A stretch of 64,000 nucleotides of DNA from Paramecium octaurelia. Taxonomy: Eukaryota; Ciliophora; Oligohymenophorea; Peniculida; Parameciidae. Below are positions 55,255-64,000 of the stretch, one piece after another. The notes beneath the pieces are model-generated. The model was not told where the DNA came from. It did no database searches and saw nothing but the letters and a program-made list of their open reading frames with translations. The stretch's first letter is position 1. Each line of letters begins with the position of its first letter. The stretch lies in assembly GCA_905182995.1 (NCBI GenBank), contig CAJJDP010000025.1:451680-515679 (forward strand), in the 5' to 3' direction. Both the position numbers and the translations under genes were made by a program.

Positions 55255-58200
55255 ATGAATGGGTTCATACATTATAAGATAGGAACTACCGAATAGAGTG
55301 GAGAAGGATAGCAATCATAGAGAAGCCTATAATAATAATAATATAGCAACACATAAATAAGGTGAATTTGAAAGTATATCTTTAGAAATGAAGAGTATCG
55401 AATTAAAGTAAGTCCTCCAGAGGCCGAATAAATAACGATAACTGATTAAGGTTCTTTTCAGAAAATAATGGAAGCAAAGGAAAGAGGTAATTTATATTCA
55501 TTATTAGAAAGAAATAACAAATCTTAAGGAAAGTGTAAAGTCGTTAAACAATCAAATATAAGATCAATTTAAGGAGTTGGAATTGTGGAAGAACAAATAC
55601 AGACAACTGTAATCTGATAAGGGTTTGAGTCGAATAATAACAACTGGCTAACCTACAAATGATTTGGAATTGTTGTAATTGAGAGATGAAGTCAATAAAT
55701 TAAGGCAGGAGAGTAACCAATATAAATTGAAAACAGAAAGAAATGTAAGTGTGGTTTCAAATGATTTCGAAGTGAATTAATTGAAATAATAGATCAAATC
55801 TTTGGAAGAATAACTTAGATCTAAGTAACCTTTTCCATCATTCACTTCCTTAAGTAATAACCCTTAAGAAATCAATCAATTGAAGGATTAGATTAAAGCA
55901 CTTACTCAAGAGAATGAAGACCTTATAAAAGCTAAGAATTTACTCAATTAGTAATTTCAGTAATCTTAAATCTAATGGTAGTAGAGTGCTTTGAGAAGTG
56001 CATAAAATCAGGATTCCGAGTAATCTAAAGCTATTTAAAATGAGAGAGATGATTTAAGAAGGAAAGTTACAGTTTAAGAAGATCGAATAGCAGAGTTACA
56101 ACAAGAAGTTTAAAGATTAAATTTTAATTGCGATTCTTATATTTAAGAAATTTAGTAGTCTTAATTGAGATTGAGTTCGAAAGCCTAAAATGCTGAGATT
56201 GAAGGATATTTAAAAAGGATCTCAGCCTTATAGCATGAAGTCTTGGTTTGGTAAGATCGTTACAAAGCAAAAGAAATTTAGGAGCATTCATATGCTTAAG
56301 AGTAGAAGGTTTATTAGAAGGACAACCAGATTCTATTTTTATAAGAGAGAATTAAATAGTATGAGACTTAAATGGATTAGTTAAGATTGGAAATTGATAA
56401 ATAGAGAAAAGAGTTTGATGGATATAAAACAAATTATGAAAGTAGAAGAACTGATTCAGGAGAGGTAGAGAGCTTGAAAAGGAAGATTGCAGAAATGGAA
56501 TCTGATATTTAGATTTTGATTGCCGATCTCCAAGATAGAGAATAAAGGATAAGCATAACATAGACTGAATATGAGGAAGAAATAAGAATGTTGAAGAATT
56601 AGAGTTAAGGGTAATACTTAAATGAAATCAATAAATTAAAAGAAGAAAGAGAAAAATACAGAATGGATTATGAAAGATTGTCAAATGAGTATACGAATAT
56701 TTAGAGAGTAAGTGAACAACAGAAGAGTAAATCTTATGAAGTGGATTCCTTAAAGTAAAGAATTATGGAACTGGAATAACAACTTAGAAATTCTACAAAT
56801 CAATACTAATCTCTTTAAGGTTAATATTCCTAAATGTAAATTCAATTTTAGAGTTCACAGTAATAATAACAATCTTAATTCTAATCAGTTAGCATCCGAG
56901 AGGAGTATTAAAAATTGTAATCTTAATATAATATGCTTTAATAAGAAAACATGCAATTAAAACAACAGAAATAATAAATTGAGGGCAACTCCTATGCATA
57001 AAAGAATGTTCAGAGTGATTTTTAGGCTCTTTAAGAAAGATATAACTAGTCATTGAAAGAAATTTAATCATTAAATGAGTAACTAAAGAAGTATAGAAAT
57101 GAGTACGATTCATTGAATCAAAACTACATTCAATTCCAGAGAGAGAGTGAAATTAAGTTTTCTTAAACAAATACTAAAGAACTTGATATTATGAAATCTC
57201 GAATTCAGCAGTATGAATAATAAATTCAACAATTAAGAAATTAATTGTCAAACCAAGAAAGCTCATTAGAACAATAATTTAAAGAGAGATTGAGGCTTGA
57301 AATATAATAGCTAGAGTAAAAAGTAAATAACAAAAGTACAATCGAAATTTAGACATTATAAAATAAATATAATCAATTGAAAACCTAATATGATTAATTG
57401 CAAACTAGATATAAAGAGTAAAATAATCAACTAATAGTAGTCAAAGAGAAGACAAGTTAATTTGACACCTCAAACCTTAGGGATCAACTATAACAGTATA
57501 AATAAGCCAACACGTAATTGAATTAAGATATTTAAACCTTGAGAGAATAAGTTCAAAAGTATAGAACCGAGATTGGATAAGCAAATTAAAATCATATAGT
57601 GATCTAGAGAGAAACTCAATTGAATAAATAAAACCAAGGAGAAATCGAAAAGTTAATGGCCAGGATAAGAGAATTGGATTTTGAGTCTCAGTAGAAGAAC
57701 TCATAAATAAATCAATTACAAATGGATTTAAGAAATCAAGAAATTAGAGTTAGAAATGAATTGGAATAGTAGTTTATTTCTAGATTGACGATTGAAAGAT
57801 AAAATTTGGAGAGCAAATTGTAAACGTAGAGTTCAGGTGAGACTCAAAATCTTTAATATTAGTTGAAATCATTACAGCAGGAATTAAGTCAATATAAATA
57901 AAGATGTTAATAGTTGGAACAATAATTTAATTAATCGAAGATTGAGATTACCTAATTTAGATCCTAATAGTCAAATGTGAATTTGGATTAGGTGAAATAA
58001 TTGTAATAAAGAATTGCCAAATTAGAAAGTGAGAATCAAACTCTGAATATTGAGATTGAAAGATTGAGAAATATTAGACAGGAATAGGAAAATAAGATTT
58101 AAGTATTGATTACTAGTATCACTGATTATGAATCCAGATTACACATTTTAGAATAAGAAAATGCTAGATTAGATACTAGAAATAAAAAATAAATTGTAAT

Positions 58201-58633
58201 TGACAAACCTAGCGATTAGTATTTAGTTAATTAACTATTGGGCTAAACCAGTTCATAGTTGAGAACTAATGTTATCGCTACAACAACAAATGTATAAAAT
58301 GTTTAAGGTAGTGCTCTAGTAACTAGATAATCTGGATTTAATTAGCTGATGAGTTAAGCTCCCTCTTCCTACAATTAACAATATGATTAGTATAGATTGC
58401 AATCATAGAATGAAATTAAGCAAGCTCAATTTTCTTAGAGAATGCAAAGTCCATAACCTCAAGTTTCTAATTATCTCAGTCCAGATAAAAAGTAAAAATC
58501 TTAAATCATCTTTTATTAGTTTTCAAACTCAGAAGGTATCAACGACAAAAAGTGTTAAATAGGCGATAATGTCATCTGCGAATTAATGAATGATACATAA
58601 TAATAATCAATTTATATTAAATGGTTTTTTTGA
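55255..58633 (+). CDS. Giant coiled-coil protein (1,109 aa)
   Basis: Two early introns (24 and 25 nt) and then one uninterrupted frame. After about 70 polar residues, most of the protein (to about residue 960) is a continuous Leu/Ile-spaced heptad pattern rich in Gln, Glu, Lys and Arg (for example EINQLKDQIKALTQENEDL and KSRIQQYEQQIQQLRNQL), the hallmark of a long dimeric rod such as centrosomal, basal-body or golgin-type proteins. The C-terminal 150 residues are Ser/Gln/Pro-rich with SPQPQVSNYLSPDKK. Nothing identifies a specific family; SMC/myosin-like hits would be expected from composition alone. The glutamines are overwhelmingly TAA/TAG. Confidence 0.75.
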
Positions 58634-58835
58634 AGTTTAAATGAAGAAAACAATTGCTAATTTTTTCAGAATATCGAAAAAAAAGTTATAAATATTTCTT
58701 AATGAAAGGAGTCTTGCAAAAATAAGCGAACGGAACATTTCTTGAAGAATAATGGTCTGATTTGAATATAGAAAAAAAATAATGTCGAATTCTATTAAGA
58801 ATCTTAATAGAATTTAATGTTGCCAATTTGAGTTT

Positions 58836-59733
58836 TCATATGGTGGTTAATTCATGATGATAATTATCAAGGATATTGTAGTTAGTTTTTCCATTTCCCC
58901 ATTTCACAGATGGTCCATTAAAGAAATTCGGGTAGGCTTACTTTAATCCATGAACCAATTTTTATTTACGGGGATCATATTACTTAACTGGTATATCCTC
59001 CTTTTGTGACGAACTTTGATTAATGCTCAAGGGTTATCCATCGATACGGATTCCAGTACCTTGAAAGACTGGTTATTGTTCCTAAATAATTATTTTCTCT
59101 TGTTGAGCCTCAGAGCTTGAATTCTAAATTATCAATATTTTTGTAACATCCATGTCCTATATACATTGTATATAATATTACTAATGGGTCCATGAAATCG
59201 ATATCCAATTCAAATTAGCTAATACAAATAGCATTAAATTCATTGATGGGTTCAACCTTAACGATATCTATTAAATAATTGACATCTTGGTACTTTATTG
59301 AAATTGTTTCATTTTAAGTGAGACATGTGAAATTCTTAAGATAGGATTTTAAGATATATTTAGGGTCAGGTAATTATATGAAAGCAGTTTTATGAGGTTA
59401 AACCTTTATGAGTCTGCCTAATGTATTGATACTTTCGAAAGTTATCGGAATTTTTAATCCATTAGTAAAGCCCATGGCATCAAAGATCCAGTCTGGTACT
59501 ACACATGTACCTTTATCTGCAGTGAATTCCAGAACTCCTACATATATAGACTTCTTTTCGTCTAGATCAGATTATAATTTAAAGGTCAAGGCTCCACGAT
59601 AAATTTTGCAGATATCTTTTAATGATGATAGAGGAAGAAGGATACTATTCCCGTTATTAATATCATTTTTTTATCGAGATGATGCCGAATAAACTTATAA
59701 AGTTCTGCAATAGCATTAAGAAATTTGATTCAT
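58836..59733 (-). CDS. UFD1: UFD1, ubiquitin-fusion degradation protein 1
   Basis: Cofactor of the p97/Cdc48 segregase; with NPL4 it recruits polyubiquitinated clients. The 290-residue protein (one 25-nt intron) shows the double-psi-barrel UT3 domain: SILLPLSSLKDI, YVGVLEFTADKGTCVVPDWIF, VQPHKTAFIQLPDPKYIL, LKNFTCLTQNETISIKY and VEPINEFNAICISQFELDIDF. After the intron comes a less conserved tail with FQGTGIRIDGQPL (the p97/NPL4-binding SGxGxRLDG-type segment) and PVKQYDPRKQKLVHGLK. Length is a little under the human protein (307). Start 51 bp from the divergent Cys-rich gene. Confidence 0.93.
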
Positions 59734-59784
59734 TTAATTATATTTAATTTATATAAAACAAAAAATTTACTAATAATCGAAATC

Positions 59785-62700
59785 ATGTAAATTTGGTTGT
59801 TTGGTCTCTTATAAATTATACCTTTTGCATATTCTTAATGCACTACAAGATAGTATGATGATGGAGCAGGTGGTTGTTTAGATTGTTTAACACAATGCGC
59901 AACTTGTACGACAGGGACGACTTGTGATACTTGCACATTGAGGTATTATCAATCGGGAAGTGATTGTTTAATTTGTGATCCTAGCTGCAAAGAATGCTCT
60001 GGAACTTCAAGTTATTGTACTAATTGCGATACATCCCAAAATTTATATTTGGATTAGGTAACAAATACTTGTATCGCATGTGATTCACCAAAATACAAGG
60101 ATGGAATAAATTGCGTCGATACATGTCCTGTTTATATCAATCTAGCTGATTTCACATGTGTGGCTTTATGTGATTCGAATTGTTTGACTTGTGCAATTTA
60201 CAGTAACTCTTGTACAACTTGTGATGCCAGCAATTATTTGGATTTGACTTCAAATTAATGTGTGACTGCTTGTGATATCAACTGCTCAACATGTCTGACA
60301 ACTACAACTAATTGTCAATCATGTAGCACTGGAATGTACTTAGACAACATAACAACTGCATCAGGAACTTGTAAGTAATGCAATTCTCCATGTTCTGTTT
60401 GTTAATCTCCTTCAGACGTAGAAGTTTGCACTGACTGTTAAAGCACTTATTATCTTGATGGAGCATCTACCTGTTAATTGTGTGATCCAACTTGTTATGA
60501 ATGTACAGGTTCATTATCAACAGAATGTTCATAATGTGTACTAGGAAAATATCTAATCACAAATGGATCTGATAAAAGTTGTGAAAGTTGTGTAGCGCCT
60601 TGCGATAATTGCTCATCCGATACAATTTGTGACAGTTGTGTTTCTCAGTATTATTTGAATGGAACTGCTTGTGATCCATGTACAAGTCCTTGTTTTACCT
60701 GTGAAACGACTGATACGCATTGCTTAACGTGTGCACCAGGTGACAATAGAGTTTTAATTAACAATCAATGCATTTGTGATCAAAACTTCTTTGACTAAAA
60801 TAATGGGGATTATGTATGTCCTCCATGCGATGCTAATTGCAAAACTTGTGTAGATTCAGCCACGAAATGCACTAGTTGCTATGACAAATTTTACTTAGAT
60901 TCAAATGTATGTCAGCCTTGTCATTGGAATTGTCTAACGTGTGTAACAACGGCTACTAATTGTTTATCATGTGATGAGGTTGTGAATTTGAGGATATTTT
61001 ACAACAACTAATGTTTGTGTGTTAATGGCTAATACTATTCAGACTCACAATAAATATGTGCTCAATGTGTTGATCCATGCTAATATTGCTTAAGTGGTAA
61101 GGACTCAAATGGCGTTGATTATAATGGAACACAATGCTCCTCTTGCTAAGCCATCTACAATAGAATTATAAGTGGAACTATTTGTGTTTGTAAGTCTGGA
61201 TATTTCGATGCTGGTTTCTTGGCCTGTCAGCCATGTGCATCATATTGCATCTCATGTCTTACAAGTGAAACGGATTGTGATGTTTGTAAACCCAACACTT
61301 TTAGAGACAGTACTAAAAAATGCCAGTGTCTAGATGGATATTTTGGAACATCCACAGTATGTCAGCCATGTACATCACCTTGTTTGAATTGTGAAATCTC
61401 AAATACTCATTGTCTCTCATGTATTACTGGAGTGAATAGAGTGTTGAGTTCCAATGCTTGTATTTGTGCACCTGGATATTACGAAACAACTACATCACCA
61501 AAGGTATGTCAACCATGCACACCTCCTTGTGCCACTTGCAAATATTTCCCAGATAAATGCTTCAGTTGTATAGCTAAATATTATTAACCATCTGGTCAGT
61601 TAACATGTTTACCTTGTGATGTGCCTTGTGAGGAATGTGCCCCCAATGATGGTACGAAGTGCAAAACCTGCTTAGCTGTGTAAAACAGAGAAGTGTTAAA
61701 TCAAGTATGTGTTTGCAAAATCGATTATTACCAACTTGATAACGTTACTCCCTGTAGTTAATGCATAGCTCCTTGTTATGAATGTGAAGACAATGGAGAT
61801 GGAACTCAATGTGTTTCGTGTAAAGCAGGAGATAACAGAACCGTCGATACCAATAAATAATGCATATGTAGTAGTAATTACTATTCATAATTATCTTCAC
61901 TCGTATGTAAAGCTTGCATTAGTCCATGCTTAGAATGTTTAGATGATGCACTTGCTCTACCAGCAGATGGAACCTAATGTGTTACTTGTTAACCAGGACT
62001 GAATAGAATTATAGATAACATCAACAATAAATGCAATTGCCTAGATGGGTACTATGAAACAACTGGAGTTCTAGCTTGTACTTAGTGTTCTCCTCCTTGT
62101 TATGATTGTGCTGATAATGGAACAGGTGCTGAATGTACAACTTGTCCTCCTGGAACATTCAGAATTGTTGATCTACAAGTTTGCATCTGTTAAGATGGAT
62201 ATTATTAAGTTGGCACCAATCTCATTTGTAGTCCATGTAATTACACTTGTCAAAAATGCTATAATTTGCCATCTGAATGCCACCTTTGTGATCCTCTCAA
62301 ACATCGCACAGCTGTTGGCAACACCTGTATATGTCAGGATAACTATTATGATAACATGACAAATGATCAAGATTGCAAGCCTTGTACAAGTCCCTGTGAA
62401 TAATGTCATACGAATACTAATGGAACAAAATGCAAAACTTGTTTACCTGGGCTTAACAGACATTACTCGAATTATTTATGTATTTGTGATGATGGATACT
62501 TTGAATTGAATGCTACTTGTGTTAAATGTCATTCCACATGTGTGACATGCAGTAATTCATATTCATGTTTATCATGCAATACCACCTAATATGATTAAGT
62601 CACATTTAGAAATGGCTTGGCTTGTGTATGTAAACAAGGATTTGAAATGAATTAATCTGGACAATGTGTACAATAATGTCCTATGGATTGTTTAACTTGC

Positions 62701-64000
62701 AATGTTAATACTTGTTTAACTTGTAATAGTAATAGAGTCTTATTAAATGGAAGGTGTGTTTGTGCTTTACCTGATAATACAAGATTTTGCAGAGCCTCTT
62801 GTTCGGATATTAATTTTGGAAAATTAGCTGCATCTTTGACATCTCCAAGTTCTAATATTCTACTCTCAAAGTTAAATTCAAACTCATTATCTCCTTCTAC
62901 TATAGTTATGGATACGATTATTGATTCTTCCATTTCTTGTTCCCTTATAAGTTCGCTATAATAGGGTATTATTTCAACTGATAAAAATAATTACAATTCT
63001 CTATTGTTCAAGCCTTAAGAAATTCAGATTGACCAAAGTCCTTTTGGCAATCAAGCTTCGTATTTTAATTTTGTTAAGGATAATGTTCGATATTTACTCT
63101 TTTAAAAAGATGCTACTACCCTAAATTTAAGAATGCAATACTAATTTGCTACAGTGGCAAACAATGAAAATATTCAAATTAACGCAGTACCTAAATCATC
63201 TCTTAATTAATAAATTATAACATTTAATGTTGATAGCACAGATACTGTTGTATTAGTGTTCACTTATAATATTAATGATCCTCCAACTATTACAAGTTCC
63301 ATTATAAATAAAATTTATTAATTAAATATCCAATTGAGTTCATCTTAACCAGTTATTCTATTAACAGAATTCTATGTTAGCAGTGCAACCTTTAGCGCTG
63401 CTACAAATGCATAGTTAATAACTGTAGCAAACTATATAGGCCAATTATATTGGTAGGGCATAGCATTCGAATGCACTCCTCATCCTAAGAATACCAAATA
63501 AATCTTTTGGGAAAATCATCAATTTTTACTTGAAGTTATACCAACTAATTTATTGCCATTAAAAGTAACAGATGGTTCCAATTATATTTCAACAGCACTG
63601 TCTTCGAGTAAATTCACTGGAAATAGTGCATTGATTCAACTAAATAATGTAGATATTAATTATTAGACTACATCTATATAATATGATAGTAGTGGATTTT
63701 CATATTTTACTGTCTAATTTCCAGAAATATTAGTATTTGGATTGCATATGCTATCATAATTCATATTCAGCTAATTTACAATTTAGCATTTTATTACTAC
63801 TGGATATTAAATTAACACATAATAGCTTACATATACAAGCAATAATTATTAATTTGTTGGCTATATGGTTGATATTTATGGTACAACATCTGTTAAGACT
63901 TTGATATTCGGTTTCAATTAAGGACACACATTTAATGTAGTTTAAAATGCAAATAATGTTTTGATAACTGTGAGTGGAGCTAATGTCAAATAGATTAATT
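59785..64000 (+). CDS. Large cysteine-rich (furin-like repeat) surface protein, 3' end outside window
   Basis: More than 1,400 residues without an intron, running off the right edge. The start (MQIWLFGLLQIIPFAYSQC) is a signal peptide. From residue 20 to about 1,020 it consists of tandem cysteine-rich modules with the period C-x2-C-x3-C-x2-C, such as CDPSCKECSG, CQPCTSPCLNCE and CKPCTSPCEQC, each followed by a C-x2-C..G-x-Y/F-x-x-x unit (CLPGLNR, CICDDGYFE), the furin-like / growth-factor-receptor Cys-rich fold. Beyond about residue 1,040 it becomes Ser/Asn/Thr-rich beta-type sequence with few cysteines. This layout is typical of large ciliate membrane or secreted Cys-rich proteins; a transmembrane or GPI end would lie outside the window. 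Divergent from UFD1. Confidence 0.88.

Noticed and set aside
59880-62800. Regular periodicity resembling a CRISPR or tandem DNA repeat
   Set aside because: The periodicity is in the protein (cysteine modules); the DNA units differ strongly and there are no spacers.
62102-62933. Additional frames on both strands inside the cysteine-rich gene
   Set aside because: Shadows of the regular CxxC codon pattern; the main frame is continuous from signal peptide to window end.
1-64000. Apparent pseudogenisation of almost every gene by in-frame stops
   Set aside because: All are TAA or TAG, which are Gln codons here; with TGA as stop and tiny introns removed the genes are intact.
1-64000. tRNA or rRNA genes
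   Set aside because: I saw no cloverleaf with the conserved arm sequences and no rRNA-like GC-richer block; a tRNAscan-SE run would be decisive.

Overview
This is nuclear DNA from a ciliate, most likely the somatic (macronuclear) genome of Paramecium or a close relative. Three things in the sequence support this. Reading frames of recognisable proteins run only if TAA and TAG are read as glutamine and TGA is the sole stop. Protein-coding genes are cut by very small GT..AG introns (19 to 41 nt in my models, mostly 22 to 29). Genes are packed tightly on both strands in AT-rich DNA. A standard-code translation breaks nearly every gene, so the models below were rebuilt by hand with the ciliate code. 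For almost all of them the spliced length is an exact multiple of three from ATG to TGA.

Layout. 1-8 kb: sterol-desaturase-like protein (runs off the left edge), a secreted coiled-coil protein, the R-SNARE SEC22, a PHD/extended-PHD chromatin protein, ribosomal protein eL36, choline-phosphate cytidylyltransferase, and small ciliate proteins. 8-24 kb: an active protein kinase, small genes, an ankyrin protein, a degenerate kinase-like protein, TFIIH subunit p52/Tfb2, a PHD-finger protein, a PUF RNA-binding protein, a second kinase paralogue that has lost its catalytic residues, and a Q/E/K-rich coiled-coil protein. 23.4-32.4 kb: a Rab-like GTPase remnant, a large LRR protein, a TBC RabGAP, a third kinase, MON1 and ARP3. 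33.4-38.8 kb: a Piwi protein with all catalytic residues, a membrane DnaJ with a mitochondrial-type N-terminus, and a basic protein ending in a PCNA-binding motif. 39-48 kb: a GH25-type secreted lysozyme, a large ankyrin protein, a coiled-coil protein, a possible free-standing C-terminal domain of complex I NDUFS1, and a START-domain protein. 49-64 kb: a glutamine-rich protein with an 18-Gln run, unknown ciliate proteins, U1-C (SNRPC), a roughly 1,100-residue coiled-coil protein, UFD1, and a large cysteine-rich surface protein that runs off the right edge.

The genes do not form one pathway. Several belong to membrane traffic (SEC22, MON1, TBC, Rab-like remnant, START) and several to nuclear RNA or chromatin work (Piwi, U1-C, PUF, TFIIH, PHD proteins), but in such a compact genome neighbours need not be functionally linked. 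Divergent pairs share start-to-start gaps of only 12 to 51 bp, so promoters must be very short or bidirectional. I recognised no rRNA, tRNA, CRISPR array or mobile element.
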